Positions 33,633 to 45,261 of a stretch of DNA of 64,000 nucleotides are shown here, piece by piece. The stretch is from Effrenium voratum. Its lineage: Eukaryota > Sar > Dinophyceae > Suessiales > Symbiodiniaceae. Every line of letters begins with the position of its first letter. The stretch's first letter is position 1. Location: positions 953,815 through 1,017,814 of the forward strand of contig CAUJNA010001890.1 of assembly GCA_963377175.1 (NCBI GenBank), given 5' to 3'. Below the pieces are notes generated by a model. The model did not search any database, was not told the DNA's origin, and saw only the letters and a program-made list of their open reading frames with translations. Position numbers and translations under genes: made by a program.

Positions 33633-34479
33633 CGGCTTTGGAGGTCACGAGTAAGAACTGGGTCAAAGAAAAATGGTTTCGTTGCCCCAAAAAAAGGGGA
33701 TATGATCCTATTTGTAAGGGACGTGGAGACATTCCTACATTCCCCCCAAAAATGGGTCACTACCCCTACCTTCCAATCGGAAGGAGGCTGCAGGTACAAA
33801 ACAAAACCTCTACCCCAGAACCTTTAAATATAAGGATGCAAACGAAGGACCTGGCTTGGAACCTTTTGCTTACCAAAGACGCGGCTTTCCAACCAAGACC
33901 TGGTTTACTCTGAAGACCCGTACAAAAACCATACAAAACCCGTACAAAACCCATACAAAACCCAAATATGTTTGTATGCTTTTCCAAAACAAGTTGGTTT
34001 TCCCGCAAAGAACCAGGATATGTTCGAGAAGCTTTAAAATAAAAGGTTCTTGGAGTCCCGGCTTTGCTTTTTAAGGAAAACCAAAAGAACACCCGAAACC
34101 TTTTTTGGGGGGTTCAACCTGAACAAAGACACATTGTTAGAACTTAGAACTTTCTGCCTGTTGGGTTCTCCTCCGGTCAACATTGAGAAGCCTGGCCCTT
34201 CAACAATGGGCCCATCTTTTTTTCTCTTGGGTAATGGCCCTATGTTTTCGGGGTCATGAGGCGACTTCAGGCAATCCCAGTTGCCCATTTCGGAGGTGGC
34301 CAGCTATTTTCCGCTTGGGTTTTTCTATCGGGTGGCAAGCTTTTGGTTATACCTACAAAACCAGGTGGCGGGATGCACTGGGAAGAATGTGTTCCTCCAT
34401 TTGTTTTGCATCCGGTAGGCTCCAACAAAACACCAAGCGCTTTACTCTGAGCGACCCCCACCTAAGACATACATTTTTC

Positions 34480-34650
34480 CCCGTGCTGCAAGTGACGCTC
34501 CCAAAGCCTGTGTGGACCCCAGGCCAGATTCACCGGCCGCGTCCGATGTCGGGAGCCTCACGCTTTGGGATGTCGGGCAGCTTTCGGCCACAAGCTCGTC
34601 ACAGCTCGTCACATCTGTCCGTCGTAGCTCTGTGTCCGTCACAGGCGCTG
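34480..34650 (-). CDS. Candidate exon
   Basis: Minus frame TSCDELVAESCPTSQSVRLP then TSDAAGESGLGSTQALGASL. The plus strand is also open; weak support. Confidence 0.3.
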
Positions 34651-34792
34651 TCATAGGCTCTCAGCTGTCTGTCGCATCTGTCTGTCACAGGCGGGCGACC
34701 CGACGGAAGGTCGGATGTCACTGAAATTCCAACAACCCCAAGCCTGTCGGGCGGAGAACAAGAAAATTCACGAGTATTCAATGCAGCACATG

Positions 34793-34977
34793 GAAGTCCC
34801 CACGACCCACGACCCGCAAAGAATGGGTCCATAACCCCCTTCTTTTTGGCAATGACCAACAGCCCATTTGTTCGGAAGTCCACGACATGCAAAGAATGGG
34901 TCCATAACCCCGTTCTTTTCGGCAAAAGCCCAAAAGCCCAATTCTTTTTTCGGGTCAGTCTCGGAGACGCCAGGTGG
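34793..34977. mobile_element. GAGTCTCC-related element with internal duplication
   Basis: The right end GTCTCGGAGACGCCAGGT and the interior CAAAGAATGGGTCCATAACC fit the family, but the interior is tandemly duplicated (CCATAACCCC at 34830 and 34910). Confidence 0.55.
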
Positions 34978-35000
34978 ATGTCGTATTCTCACTTGCTTGT

Positions 35001-35103
35001 TCAGTGACCCTGGAAAAAAAGGGAACCCTTTTTAGGGCTTGGGCAATTTTTAGTGGGGCAGCCAACAAAACGGGAAAAAATGGTGCCTTTGAACAACTGA
35101 GTT
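35001..35103. mobile_element. Inverted-repeat element, TTTTTAGTGGGGC family
   Basis: Starts TTCAGTGACCCTGG and ends TTTGAACAACTGAG, interior GGGCTTGGGCAATTTTTAGT. Close relative of 554-656 in paralog A intron 3. Confidence 0.6.
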
Positions 35104-35104
35104 T

Positions 35105-35225
35105 TCCTCCGAGCCACGTCTTGGCGCTGAGAAGCTTCCGCCGGCCCTTGCCCAACAGCATGGAGGGCAGCCTGGGCCTCCAGCCAGCGATGGGCGGCTG
35201 GTGGAGCCAGCTGAAGGAGAGAAAC
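35105..35225 (-). CDS. Candidate exon
   Basis: Minus frame LHQPPIAGWRPRLPSMLLGK then GRRKLLSAKTWLGG; a second minus frame is Ala/Gln-rich (APPAAHRWLEAQAALHAVGQ). GC-rich block beside the element at 35001-35103. Frame unresolved. Confidence 0.4.
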
Positions 35226-35503
35226 ACCCCTGAACAACGGGGTGTTAATGAGGAACGAAAACCCTCATCTGAGTCATGATCGAAACTCGGTATTAAAATG
35301 GTCTACCCAGAACACTGTAATAAAGAATTAAGAAGGCGGCCGGATTTGAGGTTGTGTTTATTTCATTGGTTCGAGTTAGTTTTATAGCATCGCTGCCCTT
35401 TTTGGTTCCCGAAGGGAATGACAATGGGCGCATGGCTTCGTTTCAACCAAAAAGTTAAAGTCGATGTAAGATTACCTTTCAACTGCCCAGCCATTTGCCA
35501 CAT

Positions 35504-35600
35504 GTTCACCCTCAAACCAAAGAAAAACTGAACTCGCCAATTCCATCATTCTGAATTCCAACCCGTTTTTCAGGCTGGGAATTTTGAGGGTCCAGGTGTA
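35504..35600. mobile_element. ACCTGGACCCTC-family element, left end decayed
   Basis: CACCCTCAAACC at the left and GGAATTTTGAGGGTCCAGGT at the right. Confidence 0.65.
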
Positions 35601-35744
35601 TTTCACGTCTACCAAGAACCAAAACCCTTACCCTAAACACAAAGATGGCAAGGTAGACTCCAAGTGTCCACCATACCCCCCCCCCAAAGAAAAAGAACAA
35701 TAAAACACAAGTAAAAACTAAAAATGGATTCAGTATGGTTTTTG

Positions 35745-35893
35745 TGCAGATTCATTGCGGCCCAGACGCAAAAAGTCGTCCCAGTTGTTGGCTTCCGCTG
35801 TGTCACCGTTGTCGGCTTCACCGTCCGCCTGGGTCGCTTCCTCCGGATGCTCCTGGCGAGTGGTCAAGTGGTGTTGCTGGAGCCTCGACCCAT
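35745..35893 (-). CDS. Acidic exon joined across a CTAG element
   Basis: Starts after the element's CCTAG with two bases then GSRLQQHHLTTRQEHPEEAT and QADGEADNGDTAEANNWDDF, LRLGRNES. An upstream frame ending NGILPQHHL at 36006 and above, plus G from CTAG, joins in phase to give HHL-D-GSRLQQ when 35894-36001 is removed. Acidic linker-like protein segment, family unknown. Confidence 0.55.
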
Positions 35894-36005
35894 CTAGGTC
35901 CTCCAGTAGAGAGGTTATAATACGGGTACCAACGTTTTTCAGGACGTCTATTTTAGTAGTGGAACCCTCCCCCCAAAAAGTCTAAAAGGGCGCTGCAGAA
36001 CCTAG
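35894..36005. mobile_element. CTAG-family TIR element acting as an intron
   Basis: CTAGGTCCTCCAGTAGAGAG to CTGCAGAACCTAG, 112 bp. Minus-strand donor CTAG|GTTCTG, acceptor CCTAG|ATGGG. Both sides are open in compatible phase. Confidence 0.85.
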
Positions 36006-36119
36006 ATGATGTTGGGGAAGTATCCCGTTTTTTGCGGGACGTTTGCAGGTTTAGGCCGCTGGTTTGTGAGGTAATAAGTTATAGAATGATCCGGATTCCG
36101 ATTCTTTCAAATGCCCAAC

Positions 36120-37100
36120 GGCTAGGGGGAAGCATTTTGAGCACACCGACCCGTCAGGATTCATGAGTGGGTTTCAGAAGGCCTTTTCAGAAACGGCCGT
36201 TTGTCGAAGAGCCATTTGTGGCAAGAATACATGTTTTCACTGGTTAAAAAGAGCCATTTCTGGATCCCCATGTTGTCCAATAAGCAAGACCCCGCCAGCC
36301 AAAGCTGGCAATCATATACGCCCCAATGTTGACCCCCTGAATTTCCCACATTCCTTCTGAGAACTGGCTGTTTGTCAGAGGACCAAAGCAACACGCGTTT
36401 TTAGTGGCTTTGGACAACCGTTTGTGGAGCTCTGATGTTAGCCAATACGCTACCGCGGCCGTAGTCCAGCCATGACGCAGGCCCGTGTTCCTGTTCAAGC
36501 CAGGCTCGTTTTGGAATCGTCTTTTGTGAAAAGGTCGTGCAGTTGAGCTCTGTAGACTTCAGCTCTGCCACTTTAACTTGCATGCTTTTCAGTCTGAGGT
36601 GGCATTCAGCGGGATGTCCACAGTTTGTCCACTCCCCTATATGGATGTTCCACGCCCAGAAATGGCTTTTCCACGCCCGCCAATGGCTCTTCCACGCTTT
36701 GTCCACGCTCCAGCTTCTCCGAGACTGCTGTAAGACGCCCATTGCACCAAAACGCTCACGCAAGAGCGAGCGCTAAGGTGGCTTTTCAAGCACGTCATGA
36801 TGCCGACCAAACCCATGACACACAAGGCTCTTGGGCCATGACAACAGCCATTTTCGAAAAGGCCGTTCGACGAATTTTATACAGACGTTTGTATATAAGG
36901 AAATGGTCCAGCATTTGCCTTAGAATGGTCGAGGCTACCTAGGCCTTTTTAGAAATGGTCGAGGATGGTCAGGGTTTGTATATATGTAGTTGGTCACGGT
37001 TGCGCTGGTCGCCTGGTATCAAACACGGTTTTTCTTCTCAGGTGCTTCTTTTCCCTCATCGACTCAGCGCGGTGGGGGGTTGAGGGGGTGAAGCGGGTAT
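36120..37100. repeat. Diffuse degenerate repeats, no gene recognised
   Basis: Scattered short phrases such as GGCCGTTTGTCGAAGAGCC, AAATGGCTTTTCCACGCC and AATGGTCGAGG recur at loose spacing. The GCGTGGAAAG phrase is tandem in reverse at 41440-41525. I see no supported exon. Confidence 0.4.
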
Positions 37101-37183
37101 TACGTTCGGTCCCTGCGGTTCTTTTCACGGCTCGGTAGGGATGTTTGCTGACCCTGGCGCCATAGCCTTGTCGCTGTCCTACG

Positions 37184-37465
37184 TTGGAACCTGCGCAGCT
37201 CCACCGCAAATGTCGGTGTGACAATAATTCGGATGTGAATGTTGATTTGAAACGAAGAACTTACCAATTCATGTGGAGACGAAGTTTGGCAACCGCTTCG
37301 CCTAATGCTTTGTTGGGGGCATTGGCGAAATTGTTGCGTCGTTTGCCGAAAGAAGTAGTTTTGCATGTTGATGCCTGCAACGCAGCGAGCGAAATGAGCA
37401 AAAACCCAACGTTTTTGACTCTGGCGGCTCCGAAGCACCAGGCGACTAGCGCAACCGTGACCTAG
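37184..37465 (+). CDS. Weak plus-strand candidate
   Basis: A plus frame of about 93 codons with TASPNALLGALAKLLRRLPK and EVVLHVDACNAASEMSKNPT ends at TAG. It has no ATG start, and the opposite strand is open over the same stretch. Listed because it is one of the few plus-strand frames with natural composition. Confidence 0.22.
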   Translation: MEPAQLHRKCRCDNNSDVNVDLKRRTYQFMWRRSLATASPNALLGALAKLLRRLPKEVVLHVDACNAASEMSKNPTFLTLAAPKHQATSATVT

Positions 37466-38734
37466 TAGTTTGCGTTGATGAAAAGCTCTCGGGCCTATTG
37501 GCAAAGACCTTCAAAAGGCAACCCCAACCCACTGAAGCACACTGAATCACAAAGCAATGCCATGTCTAGGAGCCATTTCAGAATTGGCCGTTAGATGTTC
37601 TTTAGTAGGCCTTTGGTGAAGACCCACAAATGGCCGAGCATGTTCTTAAAATGGCCGAGGGGTACTAGGATATTTCAGAAATGGCCTCCGACGCCCAGGG
37701 ACGATGTTTGAAGACCTTTTCCTTCGTGCGAAAATTGGACATGAACTGGAAGAGGATTACCTGAAAGGAAAGCATAGGGCATGGTTTATGGGGGTCATTC
37801 CCTGATTCCCTGCTGACAACCAACAGGCTTTGTGGGTTTAATGGAAAGCCACTTGTTTCCAAAACATGTTTTTGATTTTTCTGGGGCATTTGGGGGCAAA
37901 GACCAGCCAAGCTAAGTCTGAACATCATTGGCATTGTTTGTTGAAGGTACCCATTGGTACACATCATTCACGCAATACCAAAGCACACCAAAAGGAAACC
38001 AATGGAAGCAGAAGGCAAAAGCCAATCACAACGCAAACCAACAGCAAACCAACCAAAAGGAAACCAAAGGGAAACCAAGCCCAGTGGATCCATTTACCTT
38101 GATTTGTGGGTAACCAAGCGCTTGCCACCGATTGTAAAAGAAAGGAAACTCTGGAATGATTCGATTCCACTCCATAGATACCGACAAACGTTTTGGCGTT
38201 CACCCCCTAGGTGCGAGACTCGGGATCCTAATACAGTACTTTGGGGGGGCACAACCACCCGAGATCCACTGGAAAGCACAACCAAATCATAAAGCACACC
38301 AGTCAAAAGGACTTTCAAAGGGCAACCAAACTGGGCCTCAGAACCCCCGGTAAAAGTTTCACTTGTGGTTTAAATGGAAATACCACTCTAAACTACCCAA
38401 CAATTCCAACAACAAAGGAACCGGATGGCTGGGAACAGCAACGAAAACACCACAGCAAACCAAAAGGCAACCCCAAAAAGCAAACCAATCCAAAAACAAA
38501 ATATCAAAAGGAAACCAATCAAAAGGAACACTAGGGGAAACCAAACGGACCAAAAGCAAACTAAACACCAACTAAAAACCGTTCTAGAACCCCAAAAAAA
38601 CACCAAACCAAGAACAACCCCAAAAGAAAAACAAGGGAACCCACCTAAAAGCGTATACAGGAAAACGACCACCTTCTGCGAGAAAAAACAAAAAAACAAA
38701 AAACACTTCAACTCCCACACACACACACACACCC

Positions 38735-38935
38735 CAGCCCTCCTGGGCCGCGGAATTCTCGGGCCTTTCGTCTTCGGGCAAGGCCGCGGCCTCCGCCTTG
38801 GCGGCCTCCGCCTTGGCCTCCGCCTTGGCCTGCGAGGCGTCCGCCCGGCGTCCGCCCGGCGACCGCCCGAAAGAGAGACCCACGGGAAGCCTCAAACGAC
38901 CAGGTACCCGTGGCAAAAGGGGCAGATTCACTCAC
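38735..38935 (-). CDS. Exon, Ala/Lys/Glu-rich
   Basis: Minus frame RVPGRLRLPVGLSFGRSPGG, RRADASQAKAEAKAEAAKAE, AAALPEDERPENSAAQEG. The KAEA repeats suggest a long helix or coiled coil. High GC against flanks. A related Ala/Lys exon lies at 43130. Confidence 0.5.
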
Positions 38936-39033
38936 CAGAATGTTGGGGCAGGCAATGTTGACGTTTTTAAGGGGAGTTACGCGCGAGTTACGCGCCTGGA
39001 GCTTGAAGCAACCATTTCCTCAAAGATCTGCTT

Positions 39034-39143
39034 ACCTCGACCCTCAAACTACCCAAAAACAAAGTTAAATTGACCAAACATAATTTGGGGTTGCACTATG
39101 TTGCAAAAACACGCTGTTGAGTTGGAATTTTGAGGGTCCAGGT
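39034..39143. mobile_element. ACCTGGACCCTC-family TIR element
   Basis: ACCTCGACCCTCAAACTACC at the left, GGAATTTTGAGGGTCCAGGT at the right, 110 bp. Confidence 0.82.
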
Positions 39144-39639
39144 ATACTATTGGGAAAAGTCGTTGCTTTCCTTAGACTTTTAATTTTGGGGATCTGCAGA
39201 CTTGTCCCTCCCAACAATCGTGGAAGCTGACAGCCGTTTAGAATCCTGCCCTCCTTTTGGGGAAGCCTCCGAAACCCACTTTCATGATTGTTGGTAAAAG
39301 GGTGCCTTGCTGGGTATGTGATTTAGAGAAGACTCAGGGGACAACGGGAAAGCACATCTCCGACTTGGAACGCAAAAAGAGATGTGACTGTCAAACGTAC
39401 ATTCTTTGCGATGGGCTTTCTTAACTCCAAATCAAACCAAAGGGGATGAATTAAACACACCCGACCTTCATATTGGAACCTATGCTTGGGACACCTTCAG
39501 CTTGGTAACAAACCTAGCTTCATGCAAGCCAGGGGCTCAAGGTGAGGCTACACAAAGCCCCAGGCAAGGAGGGCAAAAAGGATGCACCATACCTGGAGCC
39601 ATCGTGGCAAACAAAAATATGCCTCCCCCTGGGTCGATA

Positions 39640-40120
39640 CACAAATCGACACGTTGTAGCGTTTTTTCTGCTCCGCAATTGCTTTCGAGCATTTTTTCGG
39701 ATTCGAGCAGAAATCAAGTTCGGTAGTTTCATAGTCTTTCACGGGGGCGAGTTTGGGAAGAGTCATCAACGAAACGAGCGCAACAAAAGTGCAAAACGAG
39801 CGCGAATCGGCGCAAAAGAGTGCAAAACGAGCGAAAATCCCAAACTTAAGAGATCTTTGGGCAGCCAAACACGGAGAAAAGTGCAAACAATGATTTTATC
39901 ATTTATTCATCGTTTTGGCATCGTTTGGCCCCGTCATTTTTCTTCATTTGTTCATCATTTCTTGCGGATTCATGCCCTTGCGAAATGATGAAACATGATG
40001 AACAATGATGCACACATGATGGAAAAATGATGAAATACGGATAATCAAAATGATCTCCCAAATGTAAAAAACAACTGATAACATAATGCTCTCTCTGAGG
40101 TCAGTCTATGGCTGTCAAGT
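39640..40120. other. Low-complexity AT-rich stretch, no gene supported
   Basis: Contains repeated GAGCGCAAC/GTGCAAAACGAGCG words at 39775-39835 and a partly self-complementary run of TCATCATT then ATGATGAA words at 39895-40035. The 112-codon minus frame here has no exon-like features. Confidence 0.35.
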
Positions 40121-40462
40121 TCTCATAATCGTACAATTAATTCAGAACAACACCACAAGCAAACTACGTGTTGGCTTTTTGTCTGGACAAACACCCACCT
40201 GAACATTCCCCCCAAAGAAATCGTGGCGTCCTTTTGGCCATGATATCTTTTGAGGAGGCCGTGAAGGTTGACCCCTGACGTGCATGCTTTGGACCCGCTT
40301 TTAGGCAACCGGAACCCTCAAACCACCCGACAAAGGGAATTACCGGAAATTTGACGGCCTGGGGGGGTTAAAATGAACCAAAAGGAAAACAAGCACCTAT
40401 CTTGGGGGGTTTCTTTATTCCCGAAAGCATCGCAAAGGGTTCTTCCGTGCGGAGCCCTTGGA

Positions 40463-40762
40463 CAAGTTACATAGAGCCAAGTTACGTAGAGCCAAGTTAC
40501 ATAGAGCCAAGTTACATAGAGCCAAGTTACATAGAGCCAAGTTACATAGAGCCAAGTTACATAGAGCCAAGTTACATAGCCAAGTTACATAGAGCCAAGT
40601 TACATAGAGCCAAGTTACATAGAGCCAAGTTACATAGAGCCAAGTTACATAGAGCCAAGTTACATAGAGCCAAGTTACATAGAGCCAAGTTACATAGAGC
40701 CAAGTTACATAGAGCCAAGTTACATAGAGCCAAGTTACATAGAGCCAAGTTACATAGAGAGC
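40463..40762. repeat. 15-bp tandem array, about 20 copies
   Basis: Unit AGCCAAGTTACATAG, nearly perfect, with one unit lacking 2 bp near 40578 that shifts the frame. The shift argues against a protein-coding repeat. Confidence 0.97.
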
Positions 40763-40784
40763 CGATTTCTGCTGGCCGCGCGCG

Positions 40785-40915
40785 ACCCTCTGCGGAGATC
40801 GTGCGCGTCGAAGCGCTCTCGCTGTGGCGCCGTGCGAATTTGTCTTAGTCTCGGCGAACCCTCTGCGGAGATTGCGCGTGTCGAAGTGCTCTCGCTGTGG
40901 CGCCGTGCAATATTC
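40785..40915. repeat. ~70-bp direct duplication
   Basis: Two copies of ACCCTCTGCGGAGAT ... GCTCTCGCTGTGGCGCCGTG at about 40789 and 40858, GC-rich, directly after the 15-bp array. Confidence 0.75.
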
Positions 40916-41447
40916 TTGCTCGCGAAACGGCCTTTGGAAGTTGTCTCGTGGTTTGCGCGCCTGCTTTCGCAATCCCGCGGTCGCGGGTTCGATTCCCCCC
41001 TGGTCCGCGGCAGCTCCAGCTTGAAAATCGCAGCGTTTAAGTACAAACGTAGTACCCTGTGCTTCCTCGACTATTCTTTAAATAGCCTCGACCATTTAAA
41101 AAACGAAAGGCTATAAAAGTAATGTCCCTCGACCATTAAAAGTAGGTCTAGACAAACTTGGCCAACTCGAGACGGCTGGCTCCTGACATCCCCGCGCGCT
41201 TCTGTGCAGTGAGAGGTTGAAGAACTTGATTGCTGCCTTTTCTGAAATCAGCTAAGTATGTTGTACTGTCGCTTCATCCCGTTGTAATCACCCGTCACCA
41301 TGCTGTGTCAATTTGGCTTGTCCCTCACATGCCCGTGCGTGCTTTTCCACTTCTTGTCCACAGCTGCACAGAGTCTGATCGCGTGTTGTGCGTTGATTGT
41401 TGAATCGATTTCGAAAGAAAATGAGGCGTGGACAAACCATGGACAAA

Positions 41448-41522
41448 CCGTGGAAAGTACGTTTTTTAGCGTGGAAAGCACATTTAAAAGCGTGGAAAGT
41501 ACGTTTAAAAGCGTGGACAACC
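41448..41522. repeat. Short tandem repeat, GTGGAAAGTACGTTTAAAAGC
   Basis: Three imperfect ~21-24 bp units containing GCGTGGAAAG. A reverse-oriented relative occurs at 36640-36710. Confidence 0.65.
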
Positions 41523-41908
41523 ATACCCCCAGAAGCCCACAACGCATGCCTGATCGGCAGCGATGCCCCGAAGCCACTAAGTTTGCAGCATTTTCAAAAA
41601 AGCCGGACTTCAGTACCAACATGCGAAGAATCTATGCACGCCTTTACAGTAGGCGGGACACCTGGCGATTTTTTAAAGTGATGCGACCATACATTTGGCA
41701 AGCCGGGGAATGAGTGGCTTGGGTGCAGTCATTTGCAGCTGGGAGGATGGGGCGGCGTGACTTTCAGTGACCTGACCCTAAGCAATTCTTGGGCAACAAT
41801 AAACATGATTTTTGGGATATTCAGGGCCAGGCGCAAAAAACGGTCTTTCGGAAAAAACCAGTCTAGCGACCTCGACCATTCTTTTAATGGCCTTTGGAAG
41901 CCTAGGGA

Positions 41909-42247
41909 GTACGCGGAGCGTGCTCCTGCAGCTCCGGCTGGAAAATCGTAACTTTTAAGTACAGACGTAGTGTGCGGAGCACACCCCCGCAGCTCCGGCT
42001 TGAAAATCGCAACTTTTAAGTACAAACGTAGTACGCGGAGCGTGCTCCTGCAGCTCCGGGTGGAAAATCGCAATTTTTAAGTACAGACGTAGTATGCGGA
42101 GCGTGCTCCCGCAGCTCAGGCTGGAAAATCGCAACTTTTAAGTACAAACGTAGTACGCGGAGCACACCCCCGCAGCTCCGGCTGGAGAATCGCAACTTTT
42201 AAGTACAAACGTAGTACGCGGAGCACACCCCCGCAGCTCCGGCAGCA
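41909..42247. repeat. 61-bp tandem array, about 5.5 copies
   Basis: Unit boundaries at 41909, 41970, 42031, 42092, 42153 and 42214, exactly 61 bp apart. Unit words: GTACGCGGAGC, GCAGCTCCGGCTGG, AAAATCGCAACTTTTAAGT, ACAAACGTA. A stray partial copy is at 41010-41055. Confidence 0.95.
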
Positions 42248-42575
42248 CTTGCGCAGAGCAACTTGCGCAGAGTCACTTGCGCAGAGCAACTTGCGCAGAG
42301 CAACTTGCACAGAGCAATTGCACACAGCACTTGCGCAGAGCCCTTGCGCAGAGCAACTTGCTCAGAGCACTTGCGCAGAGCAACTTGCACAGAGCAGGCG
42401 CAGAGCAACTTGCACAGACCAACTTGCGCAGAGCACATGCGCAAAGCGCTTGCGCGGAGCAACTGGCGCAGAGCACTTGCGCAGAGCAACTTGCTCAGAG
42501 CACTTGCGCAGAGCAACTTGCACAGAGCACTTGCACGCAGCAGCTTGCAGAGAGCAACTTGCGCGCAGCAGCCTG
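42247..42575. repeat. ~14-bp tandem array, ACTTGCGCAGAGCA
   Basis: About two dozen variably spaced copies of CTTGCGCAGAGCA, starting where the 61-bp array stops. Translations on both strands are open because units vary by multiples of 3; not considered coding. Confidence 0.9.
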
Positions 42576-43129
42576 GAACAATGCAGCTTCCGCAGACCAC
42601 TTTCGTGAGAAATCGTGCGGCGCAGTTCGAGAGGAAAGTAGGATGATGAGATGGAGCTCTCATGTGACCATACACACTGAGCATTGCCGCGCGCAGACAC
42701 GCTCGCCGCAGCGATGTAAAAAGGTGTCTCCGCGGCTGGATGAGCACCTGTGGAAAAATGCTTTCGGGCCAATCGTCCTCTAGTTTTGAGACATACCCAT
42801 ATTTTGCTGCCCCGACGTTGAGAATTTGGGCATTTGTTTGTCGTTGTTAAAGGGAAACCAAACCCAAAAAAAGACACATGGGCCCCCTTTGGGAAGAATC
42901 GTGGCAGTCTTTTGAGGACATTAGATGGGCTTCCCTCGACAATGGATCATAAACCCAATCTAAACAAGGGTGGTTTGGAGCCCGGTGGCTTGGCGGGTAG
43001 TTTCCCATCCACCCACAAGAAGGCAAAGAATCCCACCATTTGCCCCAAGCCAAGGGGAGACCCGACTCTTGGTGGTTGCTCCAAAAGCAGATGGAAAGGA
43101 AGCCATCCACGTCTCTGAGCTCAGCCGTC

Positions 43130-43195
43130 TCCACTGCCCGGCCTCCGCTTTTGCCTTGGCCTTCGCGGCTTTGGCGTTGGGATCCTGCGCGGCTG
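43130..43195 (-). CDS. Short exon, Ala/Lys-rich
   Basis: Minus frame SPAAQDPNAKAAKAKAKAEA then GQWRR. Similar in style to the exon at 38735-38935; both may belong to one coiled-coil protein. Confidence 0.4.
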
Positions 43196-43249
43196 GGGAT
43201 GTGCTAGGAAGTGGCAATCAAACAAACACGAGCAACAATACGCACACAA

Positions 43250-43268
43250 ACAGACAAGCAAGCAAGCA

Positions 43269-43299
<31 letters not shown>

Positions 43300-43495
43300 A
43301 AGCTGGCTAAAAAACCAGACAAACAAGATAGACAGATGGACAAACAGGCAAACAGACAGACGGACAGATAGACAGACAAAACAACAACAAACCAAGAATC
43401 AGGCAAGCGAGCAAGCAACAAGCAAGCAAACTGAATGACTCAGTAACTAACTAATCAGCTAACGAACTAACTGACAAACAACAAATAACAAAACC

Positions 43496-43528
<33 letters not shown>

Positions 43529-43610
43529 GATTAGACTAAACTAAACTAAGCTAACTATCTACCTACCTCGCTAACTAGGTAACCAACTGATCAAACAAAC
43601 ACACTAACTG
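43250..43610. repeat. CAAG/CCAG/ACAG and (CTAA)n simple repeats
   Basis: Short blocks of CAAG and CCAG at 43254-43302, ACAGACAG-type to about 43380, then CTAA tetranucleotides, cleanest at 43495-43529. Confidence 0.85.
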
Positions 43611-44103
43611 AGCACAACTCGATTTGGCTGGCAGGCCACCGCTTCTGAAGGTGCCTTAAGCAGAAGCTCCGAAGTTCCCTTCGGGTTCCAAGGGCCCCTC
43701 GAAAGGCCCCTTGGCATGGGCCCTGAAGCCGAAGCACCGACCTGCGAAGTGCATTCCGATAGTAAAGTCTCCAGGGGCCAAGCGAGTGGAAGGCGGGGTA
43801 CTTTAAGACCAGCGGCCATGGGTAGAAAACACAAATGCGGGTAAATTATTTGTTTGCCCCCTACGTTGCAGTGTTGGAAGGCATTTGCCATTTCTGAGAC
43901 GCTGAAAGGGTAGGAAGTGCTTACAACCACTCCTGTCATGTATCCCGCAAAGGTCCATTGACCGCTTTTCGGTTTTCGTCTGCAAGGCAATTCTCAAAAC
44001 TTGGCGAGACTTAGACCTGCAAACAGCTGAGAACTTGTTTCTGGTTTGCAGGGACAACAAAGGCAACAAGTCAAAACAGAAAGCTGAGCCTGGCAACAAA
44101 AAG

Positions 44104-44205
44104 CTCAGATGCCCAGGGGGAAAAAGGGGCATCCTTTTTCTGGTGGGTTGAGTTTAAAGGGAGCCCTCCCAAAAAAAAGGAAAAGAAGGGGCACCACTGG
44201 GCAAC
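44104..44205. mobile_element. CTCAGATGCCCAG-family element
   Basis: CTCAGATGCCCAGGGGGAAA at the left, GGGGCACCACTGGGCAAC at the right, interior GGCATCCTTTTTCTGGTGG and GGGAGCCCTCCC. Confidence 0.75.
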
Positions 44206-44499
44206 CAAAAGACACGAGTGGTCGTTGCAGCTTTGATCAAAGCTCTCACGGGTTGAAGCAGATCCGTAACGCCTCAAAGTCGTAGGTCTCATGGGCCCGC
44301 TCGCAAAAGGGTGGTTTCACCACCCACGGCGACTTTGGGTTTGCTTTTTTGGCTGGTCTTGGAAACAATCAGGGGGTGAACTCATTTTTTAGGTGCAATT
44401 TTGAGACAGTTTGGAGTTTTGGCCAATCCTCAGGAAGTGAGTTGGGGAATGGCAACCTAGTTTATCACGGTCCATGTTTAAGTTGTTTTCTAGGGAATT

Positions 44500-44770
44500 T
44501 ACCGACCACACCCCTAGGGTTCCTTGCCCCCATTGAAACAAAGGCAAGGACCCAACTTGGATGAACCATGGTTGTTGCTGGTGGCAACTGCAACTGAACC
44601 CAACTGAACCCCAGGCTAAGGATTATCATCATTGAAGCAAAGGCAAGGACCCAACTCGGATGATGAACATCCTTAGCCTGGGCTTCAGTTGGGTTGAAGC
44701 AGTTGCCAGCAGTAACAACCATGGTTCATCATGCGAATTGGGTCCTTGCCTTTGTTTTAATGGGGGCAAG
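44500..44770. repeat. Inverted repeat around GAACCATGGTTGTT/AACAACCATGGTTC
   Basis: CCTTGCCCCCATTGAAACAA and AATGGGGGCAAGGAACC are inverted about a centre near 44640, with ATGAACCATGGTTG on one side and CAACCATGGTTCATCAT on the other. Relatives of these phrases occur at 20180-20260, 45130-45240 and 53620-53850. Confidence 0.6.
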
Positions 44771-45261
44771 GAACCTCACGGGCCATGTTTCTAGGGGGTG
44801 ATTCCCCATTCTTTGCAACCATGCATCCTTCTTTAACAAGCTGTTTCCCCAGGGTTTCGGGTGGGTTTGTAAAAAGAAGGATGCCTGGAAAGAATGATTG
44901 GAAGGTACCCCTAGAATGGTGCATGGTGTCTGAGAGGTGAGGTGAGCACATGTTTTATTCAAGGGGCAACAACCGCCAAGCATCTCTTTGCATAAGTGGT
45001 TCCATATCTTGAACAAAACACACGAAGCCACCCCTGGCTGGGCGACCCAGATAAGATTCAAGGGTCATTCCCTCATTCCCTTGAAAGGAAACCACCAGTT
45101 GGATGGTTTATTACCAGGGTTTTAATGAGGGGGTTCAAACCACCATTAAAACAATGGGTGGGTTCATATTTCACCACCATTACTTGCCTAAGGATGGTCA
45201 TGATCTAAATTGGGTGTCAAGGCCTTGGTTTTACTGGGGACCTAGGGAACCTCCGGGACCC

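Noticed and set aside
40402..40972. Repeat proteins SYIEP / KLHRA / LYVTW
   Set aside because: From the 15-bp array; a 2-bp loss in one unit shifts the frame and the opposite strand is equally open.
40928..41008. tRNA-like sequence with GGGTTCGATTCCC
   Set aside because: The T-arm motif is present, but acceptor and anticodon stems do not pair over a normal tRNA length.
42199..42877. ORFs of 119-182 codons over the 14-bp array
   Set aside because: Open on both strands because repeat units vary in multiples of three; no exon signals.
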